A stretch of 64,000 bases of DNA from Kitasatospora herbaricolor (GTDB taxonomy: Bacteria > Actinomycetota > Actinomycetes > Streptomycetales > Streptomycetaceae). The position numbers and the translations under genes are program-made. The notes below the pieces were generated by a model. It was given only the letters and a program-made list of their open reading frames with translations, made no database searches and was not told the DNA's origin. Numbering within the stretch: the stretch's first letter is position 1; each line of letters begins with the position of its first letter. Positions 1 to 8,478 of this stretch are shown here, one piece after another. Location of the stretch: NCBI RefSeq assembly GCF_030813695.1, contig NZ_JAUSVA010000002.1:6386001-6450000 (forward strand). The letters run 5' to 3'.

Positions 1-1162
1 AGGTGATGCCGTCGAAGTTGACCATGACGTCCTCGAGATCGTTGATCTCGGCCATGATCGGGTGGGTGGAGGGGAGCTGGTCCTGGCGGTAGGCCCAGGT
101 CTTCATCTGGTTGGCGAAGGTGGTCCAGGAGTGCGGCCACTTGGAGCCGGGGGCCTCGGCCTGGCAGACGGCCTCGGCGAAGGTCGCGAACGACTCGTTC
201 AGCCAGAGGTCGTTCCACCACTCCATGGTGACCAGGTCGCCGAACCACATGTGGGCCAGCTCGTGCAGGATGGTCGCGGCCCGCGACTCGTACGCGGCGT
301 CGGTCACCTTGGACCGGAACACGTACTGGTCGCGCAGCGTCACGGCGCCCGCGTTCTCCATCGCGCCGGCGTTGAACTCCGGGACGAAGAGCTGGTCGTA
401 CTTGGCGAAGGGGTAGGCGAAGTCGAACTTCTCCTGGAAGTAGTCGAACCCCTGCTTGGTGACGGCGAACACGGCGTCGGCGTCCAGGAACTCACGCAGC
501 GACGGCCGGCAGTAGACGCCGAGCGGCACCTTCTGGGCGCCGTTCTCGTAGCTGTCGAAGACGCCGACGTACGGGCCGGCGATCAGCGCGGTGATGTACG
601 AGGAGATCCGGCCGGTGGGCTCGAACTCCCACACCTGGGTGGGGCCTTCGCCGGCCGGGGTCGGGGTGGGGGAGTTGGAGACGACGACCCAGCCGGTGGG
701 GGCGGTCACGGTGAACCGGAACGCGGCCTTGAGGTCCGGCTGTTCGAAGGAGGCGAAGACGCGGCGGGCGTCCGGGACCTCGAACTGGGTGTAGAGGTAG
801 GTCTCGCCGTCGACCGGGTCGACGAAGCGGTGCAGGCCCTCGCCGGTGTTGGTGTAGGCGCAGTCGGCGACCACCCGCAGCTCGTTCTCGGCGCGCAGGC
901 CGGGCAGGGCGATCCGGCTGTCGGCGAAGTTGGCGACCGGCAGGCTCTCGCCGTTGAGCACGATCTCGCTGACGCTCGGCGCCACCAGGTCGATGAAGCT
1001 GGACGCCCCGGGGGTGCTGGCACCGAACCGGACCACGGTGGTGGACCGGAAGGTGCCGCCTTCGCGGGCCGAGCTCAGGTCGAGCTCGATGTCGTACGCG
1101 TCCACGTGGAGGAGCTGGGCCCGGGTGCGGGCCTCCTCACGGGTCAGGTTTGTGCCAGGCAC
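1..1162 (-). CDS. pepN: Aminopeptidase N (M1 zinc metallopeptidase), 3' end cut by window edge
   Basis: Cytosolic aminopeptidase that removes N-terminal residues from peptides. The visible N-terminal ~387 residues contain the exopeptidase motif GAMEN and the zinc motif HELAHMWFGD followed by the downstream NESFAEF glutamate, so both catalytic elements of family M1 are present. The start is GTG at 1162 (protein begins MPGTNLTREEAR, which matches the usual start of actinobacterial PepN). The C-terminal half lies beyond base 1. It is the last visible gene of a leftward pair with the propeller protein, separated from it by a strong hairpin, so it is probably transcribed on its own. Family assignment is secure; the symbol is by similarity. 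Confidence 0.95.
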   Translation of the reverse strand, partial: MPGTNLTREEARTRAQLLHVDAYDIELDLSSAREGGTFRSTTVVRFGASTPGASSFIDLVAPSVSEIVLNGESLPVANFADSRIALPGLRAENELRVVADCAYTNTGEGLHRFVDPVDGETYLYTQFEVPDARRVFASFEQPDLKAAFRFTVTAPTGWVVVSNSPTPTPAGEGPTQVWEFEPTGRISSYITALIAGPYVGVFDSYENGAQKVPLGVYCRPSLREFLDADAVFAVTKQGFDYFQEKFDFAYPFAKYDQLFVPEFNAGAMENAGAVTLRDQYVFRSKVTDAAYESRAATILHELAHMWFGDLVTMEWWNDLWLNESFATFAEAVCQAEAPGSKWPHSWTTFANQMKTWAYRQDQLPSTHPIMAEINDLEDVMVNFDGIT

Positions 1163-1257
1163 TCGCAGGACTCCTTCGTCAGGCAGGGATGCTCCGCATC
1201 CTCCCATGGCCGGAGGGCCGCAGCGGGGGAATACCCGGGGCCGGGCGGGGCCGCCCC

Positions 1258-1294
1258 CGCGGGGCCGGGCGGCGCCGCCCGGCCCGGCCCCGCG
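1258..1294 (-). terminator. Hairpin terminator after the PQQ-propeller gene
   Basis: A 13-bp perfect stem (1258-1270 with 1282-1294) with an 11-nt loop follows the stop codon at 1307 on the minus strand. The inner part is itself a GGGCCGGGCGGC palindrome. No clear T-tract, as is common in Streptomyces. Confidence 0.6.
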
Positions 1295-1306
1295 GCGGCC
1301 ACGGGC

Positions 1307-3034
1307 TCAGCCCTTGGTGAACCTGATGACGGGTTCGCCGGTGCTGGTCTTCGGGAAGGCCACCAGCGAGCCGTTGTCGGTGACGACGAACTCGGTGATG
1401 CTCCAGATCAGCGTGCCGGACTTGGGCTTGGCGACCGGGCCGAGCTCGGTGACGGCGCCGTCGGCCTTGCCGAGCGTCACCAGCTTGCCGGGCTTGCTGT
1501 ACCCGTTGGCGACGACGGCCCGCACCGCGCCGTCCTTGTCGGTGCCGGAGACCAGCCGCAGGCCCTGCTCGCTGCCGCCGTTCTGCTCCCAGAGCTTCTT
1601 GCCGGCGGTCAGGTCGTAGGCCTCGATCGACGGCTTGCTGGTGCTGCCGGCCTGGACGTACAGCGTCGTGCCGCTGACCACGTTGAGGGTGAAGGCGTCC
1701 GAGGAGTCGGAGAACCGCAGGCTGTCGCTGCCGGCCTCCTTGGTCGGGACCTTGGCCATCGGCTTGCCGGCGGCGTCGAAGCCCACCACGTAGTCGCCGC
1801 CGGTGCCGCCGGACATCGCCAGCACCAGCGGCTTGTCGGAGAGCACCGTGCCGAGCCGCTCGCTGGTGCCCTCCAGCGCGAACTGGGCGCCGGACTTGCC
1901 GGTCTCCGCGTCGAGCACCTGGAGGGTGGCCTTGGTCGTGGTGGTGCTGCCGTAGCAGCGGTCGGTCAGCACGACGCTGGTTCCGGCCGCCTTGGCCCCC
2001 GAGGTGCTGCAGTTCTTCTCGCGGGGCTGGTACGTCCAGACGGGGGAGCCGTCGGCGACGCTGAAGCCGCCGAGGGCGGAGCCGGCGCCCACCGCGACGA
2101 CCTTGTCGGTGATGCTGAGGGTGGGGGCGTAGATCCGCTCGGCGTCGATCTTCTTGGACCAGAGCAGCTGGCCGGTGGTGATGTCGACCGCCCCGAGGGT
2201 GGAGCAGTCCCCGTCACCGGTGTTGAGGGCGACGGCGGCCACGCCCTTGCTGTTGTGGCCGTAGGACATCGAGCAGAACTCCTTGGTGCCGGCCGGCGGG
2301 GCGAGCGACCAGGCCTCCTTGCCGTCGGAGCTGCTGTACGCCTTGATGCCGCCCTCGTCGCCGCGGACGATCAGCTTCTCGCTGCCCCAGATGCCGAGCA
2401 GGCCGGCGGAGTGCGAGCCCTGAGTCCTGGGCGCCGCCCAGGCCACGTTGTAGGTGCCGGCCGGGCCGCCGCCGGTGGGGCTCTTCGGGTCCTTGTCGTC
2501 GAACAGGACGAAGAGGCCGATGACGATGGCGACCACCAGCAGCGCGCAGACCGCGCCGCCGTACACCAGCACCGGGTTGCGCTTGCGCGGGGCGGGGACC
2601 GCCGGGCCTGGGTAGCCGTAGCCGGGCTGCTGGGGGAACGCGGGCGCGGGTGCCTGCGGCGGGTAGCCGTAGCCGCCGGCGGTGGGCGGCGGGGTCTGCT
2701 GCGCCTGGAAGGGCTGCGCCGGGGTTCCCGCGTACGGGTCGAAGGGCCCGACCGGGCCGCCGGGGGCCGGCTGCGGAACCTGGGGCTGCTGCGGGGCGTT
2801 CTGGGCGGGGAAGGCCGCGGCGGTCGGCTGGTAGGCGTAGTCGCCGCCGTGGGCCGGGGCGGCCGTGGCGGGGGGCCCGGCCGGTGTGGTGACGGGTGCG
2901 CCGCCGAGTTGTGTCATCTGGTCGGCCAGCGCGGCCGGGTCGGCCTCCGGCCTGCGGCCGAAGGACACACCCCGCTGCTGCGGCGGACCGCCTGAGGTGT
3001 CGCCTGTACCCGGATTCGGGTGGTCCCCTGCCAT
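1307..3034 (-). CDS. Membrane-anchored PQQ-binding-like beta-propeller protein
   Basis: 575 residues. The first ~175 residues are a disordered Pro/Gln/Ala/Gly-rich cytoplasmic region with repeats of GYGYP type; one transmembrane helix follows (about 182-203, VLVYGGAVCALLVVAIVIGL), and the rest is extracellular with repeated propeller blades (GIWGSEKLIVRGDEGG, AYSSSDGKEAW, AVDITTGQLLW, AYDLTAGKKLWEQ), the pattern of PQQ/BamB-like repeats. No catalytic residues are evident; such proteins usually bind partners or ligands at the cell envelope. The start was placed at ATG 3034 because upstream sequence loses coding character. Function unknown; in actinobacteria this architecture is common and is not a true BamB, since there is no Bam complex. 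Confidence 0.8.
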   Translation of the reverse strand: MAGDHPNPGTGDTSGGPPQQRGVSFGRRPEADPAALADQMTQLGGAPVTTPAGPPATAAPAHGGDYAYQPTAAAFPAQNAPQQPQVPQPAPGGPVGPFDPYAGTPAQPFQAQQTPPPTAGGYGYPPQAPAPAFPQQPGYGYPGPAVPAPRKRNPVLVYGGAVCALLVVAIVIGLFVLFDDKDPKSPTGGGPAGTYNVAWAAPRTQGSHSAGLLGIWGSEKLIVRGDEGGIKAYSSSDGKEAWSLAPPAGTKEFCSMSYGHNSKGVAAVALNTGDGDCSTLGAVDITTGQLLWSKKIDAERIYAPTLSITDKVVAVGAGSALGGFSVADGSPVWTYQPREKNCSTSGAKAAGTSVVLTDRCYGSTTTTKATLQVLDAETGKSGAQFALEGTSERLGTVLSDKPLVLAMSGGTGGDYVVGFDAAGKPMAKVPTKEAGSDSLRFSDSSDAFTLNVVSGTTLYVQAGSTSKPSIEAYDLTAGKKLWEQNGGSEQGLRLVSGTDKDGAVRAVVANGYSKPGKLVTLGKADGAVTELGPVAKPKSGTLIWSITEFVVTDNGSLVAFPKTSTGEPVIRFTKG

Positions 3035-3474
3035 CTGATGCCCCGTCGTGTCGTAGGAGGGTCCGCCGGCCGCGGGCCGGCGTCGCGGCGTCCGGACTCC
3101 GCTCCTGCTCCCGACCCCCCACCGGCGGACCCTCTCAGCGTCCCGCCCCCGCGCCTGGTGGGCCCGAGGCTGCTGGGGCGGGTGAGATTGGGGACCATCG
3201 TAAGGGGGACGGGTTTTCCGGTGGCCGCAGGTGGGCCGTCGGGGGCACCGTTCCCGGGTGAACCGGAGCTCGGCAGAGGTTTCGCAACGATGTTTGTTCG
3301 GCCTTGACGCGACGTTCCGGGGTTGGCTGAGCTTAGAGTTCAGAAGTTGAAAGTGAACAGTTGGTTGAGGGATCCACATCTTCCGGTGACCCGGCCACTG
3401 ACACAACGGACTCCGCCGCAACGGCGCGGCAAGGGCGGGGACGTCAGGTCCCCGCGCCCTTGGGAGGGTGAATC
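3035..3474. other. Divergent intergenic region between propeller gene and ROK regulator
   Basis: 440 bases without a supported gene. It must hold the promoters for both divergent genes. The right part (3300-3440) is less GC-rich and contains a candidate ROK operator (separate entry). No RNA gene or repeat recognised. Confidence 0.6.
3338..3358. promoter_or_regulatory. Candidate autoregulatory operator of the ROK repressor
   Basis: Inverted repeat GTTCA-N11-TGAAC inside a locally AT-rich stretch about 120 nt before the ROK start; an inner TTCA-N5-TGAA repeat shares the left arm. ROK regulators often bind AT-rich dyads near their own promoter. Position and symmetry are seen; binding is inferred. 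Confidence 0.3.
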
Positions 3475-4677
3475 ATGTCGACGGACACACCGGGATCGCA
3501 GTCCTCACTGCACCGGGCGAATCTCGAACGAGTGCTGCGAGCGGTCAGGATGGCCGGCTCGCTGACACAGGCGGAGATCGCGCGCAGTACCGGACTCTCG
3601 GCGGCCACGGTGTCGAACATCGTCCGGGAGCTCAAGGAGAGCGGCACCGTCGTGGTCGCCGACACCTCCTCCGGCGGCCGCCGGGCCCGCAGCGTCTCGC
3701 TCAGCGGTGACGCGGGCATCGTGGTCGGCATCGACTTCGGCCACACCCACCTGCGGGTCGCCGTCGGCAACCTGGCGCACCGGGTGCTGGCCGAGGAGAG
3801 CGAGCCGATCGACGTGGACGTCTCGGCGCAGCAGGGCTTCGACCGGGCCGAGGCACTGGTCGACCGGCTGCTCCAGCAGGCCGGGTTCAACCCGGACAAG
3901 GTGATCGGCGTGGGCCTGGGCGTGCCCGGCCCGATCGACGTGGAGACCGGCGCGCTGGGCTCCACCGCGATCCTGCCCGGCTGGACGGGCATCGCGCCCG
4001 GCCGCGAGCTGGCGACCCGGCTGGGCATGCCCGTGCACGTGGACAACGACGCCAACCTCGGCGCGCTCGGCGAGCTGGTCTGGGGCGCCGGGCGGGGGCT
4101 GAGCGACCTGGCGTACATCAAGGTGGCCAGCGGCGTGGGCGCCGGCCTGGTCATCAACGGGCAGATCTACCGAGGTCCGGGCGGTACGGCGGGCGAGATC
4201 GGGCACATCACCCTGGACGAGGCCGGGCCGGTCTGCCGCTGCGGCAACCGCGGCTGCCTGGAGACTTTCGTCGGTTCCCGCTACCTGCTCAATCTCTTGA
4301 ACGCCAACCTGGGCGGCGACCTCACGTTGTCGAAGGTCGTGCAGCTCGCCCAGCAGGGCGATCTGGGTTGCCGTCGGGTGATCGCGGACGCCGGCCGACA
4401 GATCGGCAGTGGCGTGGCTACGCTCTGCAACCTGTTGAACCCCCGGCGGATCATCCTCGGTGGTGACCTCGCCGAGGCCGGTGAACTGGTGCTTTCCCCT
4501 ATCCGGGACTCCGTGGCCCGCTATGCGATCCCCAGCGCGGCCCGCCAGTTGTCGGTGGTTCCGGGCACGCTGGGTGGTCGTGCGGAGGTTCTGGGAGCGC
4601 TTGCCCTGGTGATGAGCGAGATGGGCGAATCGGGCGCTCTGGGGCGTACCGGGCACGCTGTGGGCGCGCGTTCCTGA
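3475..4677 (+). CDS. ROK-family transcriptional regulator (Rok7B7/XylR-like)
   Basis: 400 residues. An N-terminal winged helix (about 12-70; LTQAEIARSTGLSAATVSNIVRELK with a GRRARSVSL wing) is followed by a ROK sugar-kinase-like domain with VVGIDFGHTHLRVAVGN (phosphate 1 region), GVGLGVPGPID, HVDNDANLGALGE and the zinc motif CRCGNRGCLE. The DNA-binding domain shows it is a regulator and not a glucokinase. It starts with ATG 3475 behind GGGAGGG. It lies immediately upstream of xylFGH in the same direction, the arrangement known for rok7B7 (SCO6008) next to xylFGH in S. coelicolor, where Rok7B7 represses the transporter and affects carbon catabolite control and antibiotic production. Orthology is inferred from this synteny and from family. 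Confidence 0.9.
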   Translation: MSTDTPGSQSSLHRANLERVLRAVRMAGSLTQAEIARSTGLSAATVSNIVRELKESGTVVVADTSSGGRRARSVSLSGDAGIVVGIDFGHTHLRVAVGNLAHRVLAEESEPIDVDVSAQQGFDRAEALVDRLLQQAGFNPDKVIGVGLGVPGPIDVETGALGSTAILPGWTGIAPGRELATRLGMPVHVDNDANLGALGELVWGAGRGLSDLAYIKVASGVGAGLVINGQIYRGPGGTAGEIGHITLDEAGPVCRCGNRGCLETFVGSRYLLNLLNANLGGDLTLSKVVQLAQQGDLGCRRVIADAGRQIGSGVATLCNLLNPRRIILGGDLAEAGELVLSPIRDSVARYAIPSAARQLSVVPGTLGGRAEVLGALALVMSEMGESGALGRTGHAVGARS

Positions 4678-4753
4678 CTTGGAGCTACCCCGTTTGGTAT
4701 CGGGTAAGCGTTCAGGAAGATAACGAAAGGGTTTGGATCCGCCGGAGGTTGGA

Positions 4754-4766
4754 TTTACTTATTGAC
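4754..4766 (+). promoter_or_regulatory. Candidate Rok7B7-type operator upstream of xylF
   Basis: TTTACTTATTGAC fits 12 of 13 positions of the Rok7B7 consensus as I remember it (TTKAMKHSTTSAV). It lies in a short AT-rich island 78 nt before xylF and contains a TTGACG -35-like element (4762-4767). The consensus is recalled from memory and needs checking. Confidence 0.4.
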
Positions 4767-4843
4767 GGCATGTGCCGGGTGCGGGTTGACTCCCTCCCAC
4801 CTCGCCGCAGCGTTGCGGCAATGTCAGGGAGGCAACCCCCACC

Positions 4844-5938
4844 ATGAACGCAATGATGCGTCGCGCTGTCATCGCCACCGCCGCCGTCTCGATGGCTCTG
4901 TCCATGGCAGCCTGCGGCAAGGCCGGCGACGACAAGAAGAGCTCCGACAAGGCCGGCGACACCAAGTCCATCGGCCTGCTGCTCCCCGAGAACGCGTCGT
5001 CCACGCGTTACGAGTCCTTCGACAAGCCGTTCATCGAGGCCAAGGTCGCGGCCCTCTGCCCCGACTGCAAGGTCAAGTACAGCAACGCCGAGGGCTCTGC
5101 CTCGAAGCAGAAGCAGCAGTTCGACACCCTGATCGCCGAGGGCGTCAAGGTCATCATCCTGGACGCGTTCGACGCCAAGTCGACCCAGTCCTGGGTGAAG
5201 GAAGCCGCCGACAAGGGCGTCAAGGTCGTCGCGTACGACCGCCTGGCCACCGGCCCGGTCGCCGCCTACGTCTCCTTCGACAACCAGAAGGTCGGCGAGC
5301 TCCAGGGCCAGGCCCTGGTCGAGGCCCTCGGCGCCAAGGCCGCGGACGCCAACATCGTCATGATCAACGGTGACGAGGCCGACCCGAACGCGGCGCTCTT
5401 CAAGTCCGGCGCCCACAAGGTGCTCGACGGCAAGGTCAAGAAGGTCGTCTACGAGGCCTCCGGCGAGTGGAAGCCCACCGTCGCCGGCCAGAAGATCGGC
5501 ACCGCGATCACCAGCCTGGGCAAGGACGGCTTCCAGGCCGTCTACTCCGCCAACGACGGCATGGCCGCGGCGATCATCACCCAGCTGAAGTCCTCCGGCA
5601 TCAACGTCCCGGTCGGTGGCCAGGACGCGGGCATCGACGCGATCCAGCGCATCGTCTCCGGTGACCAGGCCTACACGATCTACAAGGCCTACAAGCCGCT
5701 CGCCGACAGCGCCGGCGAGCTCGCCGTCAACCTGCTGCAGGGCAAGGACGTCAAGTCGATCGCGTCGTCGACCATCGACAGCGACACCGACAAGGGCATC
5801 CCGGCCAAGCTGCTGGAGCCGAAGGTCGTCAACAAGGCCAACGTCCAGAGCACGGTCATCGCCGACGGCCTGTACAAGGTCGCCGACATCTGCACCGGCG
5901 ACTACGCCGCCGCCTGCGCGACCGCGGGCCTGAAGTAG
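4844..5938 (+). CDS. xylF: Sugar ABC transporter substrate-binding lipoprotein (xylose type)
   Basis: 364 residues. Signal peptide with lipobox MAAC (Cys about residue 24), so it is tethered outside the membrane. The mature part is a periplasmic-binding-protein type 1 fold: GLLLPENASSTRYESFDKPF, then FDTLIAEGVKVIILDAFDA, VAYDRL, and NDGMAAAIITQLKSSGINVPVGGQDA, the pattern of XylF/RbsB-type pentose binders. Start ATG 4844 follows GGGAGGCAACC. It is the first gene of the transporter operon and is separated from xylG by a strong attenuator hairpin, which fits the usual excess of binding protein over membrane components. The sugar specificity (D-xylose) is inferred from synteny with S. coelicolor SCO6009-6011. 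Confidence 0.88.
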   Translation: MNAMMRRAVIATAAVSMALSMAACGKAGDDKKSSDKAGDTKSIGLLLPENASSTRYESFDKPFIEAKVAALCPDCKVKYSNAEGSASKQKQQFDTLIAEGVKVIILDAFDAKSTQSWVKEAADKGVKVVAYDRLATGPVAAYVSFDNQKVGELQGQALVEALGAKAADANIVMINGDEADPNAALFKSGAHKVLDGKVKKVVYEASGEWKPTVAGQKIGTAITSLGKDGFQAVYSANDGMAAAIITQLKSSGINVPVGGQDAGIDAIQRIVSGDQAYTIYKAYKPLADSAGELAVNLLQGKDVKSIASSTIDSDTDKGIPAKLLEPKVVNKANVQSTVIADGLYKVADICTGDYAAACATAGLK

Positions 5939-5945
5939 TCAGACC

Positions 5946-5979
5946 GCCGCGACGGCCCCTCCCCAGGGGTCGTCGCGGC
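5946..5979 (+). terminator. Attenuator hairpin between xylF and xylG
   Basis: 15-bp stem (5946-5960 with 5965-5979; one G-U pair) with a CCCC loop, just after the xylF stop. Placed inside the operon, it probably acts as a partial terminator or as an mRNA-stabilising end for xylF. Confidence 0.65.
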
Positions 5980-6096
5980 CCTGCGCGTGCGTCCCGCCGC
6001 GCACCCCCTTATTTCTCGCACTACTCCCTTCGCGCCCGGGTCGGCGCGCGTCGGCCGTCCCACCTCGTGCAACAGAGGCCGGGCGGGAAGAAGGAG

Positions 6097-6885
6097 ATGG
6101 TTCAGTTGACAAGCGCACCCGTACTGGCGTTGCGCGGGGTCTCCAAGCGCTTCGGTGCCGTTCAGGCGCTCACCGACGTTCACCTGGAGGTCCACGCCGG
6201 AGAGGTCGTCGCCCTGGTCGGCGACAACGGCGCAGGCAAGTCCACGCTGGTCAAGACGATCGCAGGCGTTCACCCGATCGACGAGGGGTCGATCGAGTGG
6301 GAGGGCCGCGAGGTCCGCATCAACCGCCCGCAGGACGCCCAGGGCCTGGGCGTCGCGACGGTCTACCAGGACCTCGCGCTGTGCGACAACCTCGACGTCG
6401 TCGGCAACCTCTTCCTCGGCCGTGAGCTGCGCCGCTTCGGCACGCTGGACGAGGTCGCGATGGAGAAGCGCGCCAAGGAGCTGCTCGACACGCTGTCGAT
6501 CCGCATCCCCAGCGTCCGGATCCCGATCGCCGCGCTCTCCGGCGGTCAGCGCCAGGTGGTGGCCATCGCCCGCGCCCTGGTCGGTGACCCGAAGATCGTC
6601 ATCCTGGACGAGCCGACCGCCGCCCTCGGCGTCGAGCAGACCGCCCAGGTGCTCGACCTGGTCGAGCGGCTTCGCGAGCGCGGCCTCGGCGTGATCCTGA
6701 TCAGCCACAACATGGCGGACGTCAAGGCCGTCGCCGACACCGTGGCGGTCCTGCGCCTCGGACGCAACAACGGTGCGTTCGACGTCGCCTCCACCACCCA
6801 CGAAGAAATCATCTCCGCCATCACCGGAGCCACGGAGAACGCCGTGACCCGGCGTCAGGCACGCATCGCGGAGGTAGCGAAGTGA
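6097..6885 (+). CDS. xylG: Sugar ABC transporter ATP-binding protein
   Basis: 262 residues, a single ABC domain: Walker A GDNGAGKSTLVKTI, Q-loop region ATVYQDLALC, signature LSGGQRQVVAIARAL, Walker B KIVILDEPTAAL and H-loop ISHNM. Most XylG/RbsA-type ATPases carry two fused ABC domains; this short single-domain form is usual for the actinobacterial FrcA/XylG branch. The start is uncertain: ATG 6097 directly abuts the Shine-Dalgarno-like AAGAAGGAG, whereas TTG 6106 is spaced 9 nt from it and is a credible alternative; GTG 6067 also lies in frame. The gene overlaps xylH by 4 nt (GTGA), so translation of the two is coupled. Confidence 0.88.
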   Translation: MVQLTSAPVLALRGVSKRFGAVQALTDVHLEVHAGEVVALVGDNGAGKSTLVKTIAGVHPIDEGSIEWEGREVRINRPQDAQGLGVATVYQDLALCDNLDVVGNLFLGRELRRFGTLDEVAMEKRAKELLDTLSIRIPSVRIPIAALSGGQRQVVAIARALVGDPKIVILDEPTAALGVEQTAQVLDLVERLRERGLGVILISHNMADVKAVADTVAVLRLGRNNGAFDVASTTHEEIISAITGATENAVTRRQARIAEVAK

Positions 6886-8186
6886 GCACCAACAACACCG
6901 AGGCCACCAAGGCCTCCGCCGTGAAGGAAGCACCGGCCCAGGAGCCCGTGCCCACCGCCGCCCCCGCACTGGACCCGCGCCTGCTGGTCCGCGAGGAGGG
7001 CCTGGCCGGCTACGTCGCGGACTTCAAGCGCAAGATCAAGAGCGGCGAGCTCGGCTCGGTGCCGGTCGTCCTCGGCCTGATCCTGATCGCCGCGATCTTC
7101 CAGAGCCTGACCGGCAACTTCCTGAACGCGGACAACCTCACCAACATCACGCTGTGGATCGTGGGCCCCGGCCTGATCGCGGTCGGCATCGTGTTCGTGC
7201 TGCTGCTCGGTGAGATCGACCTCTCGCTCGGCTCGGTGGCCGGTGTCTCGGCGGCCATCGCCGGTGTCCTGTCGGCCCGCCAGGGCGTCAACGAGTGGCT
7301 GTCGATCCTGATCGCGCTGGCCGCCGGTGTCGCCATCGGCGCGCTGCACGGCTTCTTCTTCGCCAAGATCGGCGTCCCCGCCTTCGTCGTCACCCTCGCG
7401 GGCCTGCTCGCCTGGAGCGGCCTGCAGCAGTCGGTGCTCGGTGACAAGGGCACCGCCAACGTCGTGAACAACGGCGTCATCGCGGACCTGGACCACTACT
7501 TCCTCGGTGACGGCGACATCGCCATCACCTGGATCTTCGCCGTCGCCGGCATAGCCCTCTTCCTGGCCGGCCAGGTGCTCGACAGCCGCCGCCGCAGCGC
7601 GGCCGGGCTGCCGGCCCGCCCGATGAGCGAGATCGGCCTGCGCACCGGCGTGCTGGCGCTGATCGCGATCGCCGCGGCGTACATGCTGAACCAGAGCCGT
7701 GGCCTGCCGCTGCCGCTGGTGATCTTCCTCGGCATCGTGATCGTCACCGACTTCGTGCTCCGCCGCACCTCCTACGGCCGGCAGATCTTCGCGGTCGGCG
7801 GTGGCATCGAGGCCGCCCGCCGCGCGGGCATCAACGTCGCCTGGGTCCGGATCTCGGTCTTCATGATCTCGGCCGGCATGGCCGCCCTCGGCGGGCTGTT
7901 CATCATGTCCCAGCAGGGTTCGGCCGACAAGGCGCTCGGCAGCGGCAACGTCCTGATGAACTCCATCGCGGCGGCCGTCATCGGCGGCACCAGCCTCTTC
8001 GGCGGCCGGGGCAAGACCTGGTCGGCGCTGCTCGGCATCCTGGTGATCCAGTCGATCATCACCGGCCTCGACCTGGTCCACGTCGACCAGGCCATCCAGT
8101 ACATGATCACCGGCGCGGTGCTGCTCGCCGCGGTCGTCCTGGACTCCGTGTCCCGCCGGACGCAGAAGTCCTCCGGCCGAGGCTGA
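6882..8186 (+). CDS. xylH: Sugar ABC transporter permease
   Basis: 434 residues with about ten hydrophobic segments and the XylH/RbsC motifs GEIDLSLGSVAG, HGFFFAKIGVPAFVVTLAGLL, RRTSYGRQIFAVGGGIEAARRAGI and AAVIGGTSLFGGRG. It forms the transmembrane channel of the importer with XylG. The GTG start overlaps the xylG stop by 4 nt. About 50 residues of Ala/Glu/Lys-rich cytoplasmic N-terminus precede the first helix. The transcription unit is closed by the perfect hairpin at 8210-8244. Confidence 0.9.
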   Translation: MSTNNTEATKASAVKEAPAQEPVPTAAPALDPRLLVREEGLAGYVADFKRKIKSGELGSVPVVLGLILIAAIFQSLTGNFLNADNLTNITLWIVGPGLIAVGIVFVLLLGEIDLSLGSVAGVSAAIAGVLSARQGVNEWLSILIALAAGVAIGALHGFFFAKIGVPAFVVTLAGLLAWSGLQQSVLGDKGTANVVNNGVIADLDHYFLGDGDIAITWIFAVAGIALFLAGQVLDSRRRSAAGLPARPMSEIGLRTGVLALIAIAAAYMLNQSRGLPLPLVIFLGIVIVTDFVLRRTSYGRQIFAVGGGIEAARRAGINVAWVRISVFMISAGMAALGGLFIMSQQGSADKALGSGNVLMNSIAAAVIGGTSLFGGRGKTWSALLGILVIQSIITGLDLVHVDQAIQYMITGAVLLAAVVLDSVSRRTQKSSGRG

Positions 8187-8209
8187 CGCCCCGCCCGGAA
8201 GCAACTGTG

Positions 8210-8244
8210 AGGCCCGGCACCCGAACCGATCGGGTGCCGGGCCT
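8210..8244 (+). terminator. Strong terminator after xylFGH
   Basis: Perfect 15-bp stem AGGCCCGGCACCCGA with a 5-nt loop, 24 nt after the xylH stop. Confidence 0.85.
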
Positions 8245-8355
8245 CGTCCTGTCATGTGCGGTCGCCGACCGTGTCCGGTGCCGCCGGGCCGCGTCGGACA
8301 CGGCGCAGGACACGACAACGGCGGGCGCGCCGCTCGGCGTCCGGCAGGCGGACAT

Positions 8356-8361
8356 TAGACT
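8356..8361 (+). promoter_or_regulatory. Candidate -10 box of dxs with structured leader
   Basis: TAGACT lies about 120 nt before the dxs start; a transcription start near 8368 would give a leader of about 110 nt. That leader holds a perfect 9-bp hairpin (8375-8383/8387-8395) and a 6-bp hairpin (8437-8442/8449-8454). No good -35 was found. Confidence 0.35.
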
Positions 8362-8478
8362 CGACCAGCCGGGACGAACCGACACCGTCGGTTCGCGGCG
8401 CCGGCATGGGCGGCCAAGCCCGTCGGATCCGAACAGGTCCGAGTCCGTTCGGACGAAACAATGTACGAGGAGGAACGG

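Noticed and set aside
62..2995. 977-residue open frame on the plus strand
   Set aside because: It is antisense to pepN and the propeller gene, contains no domain, and has the Gly/Val/Arg-rich composition of GC-driven shadow frames.
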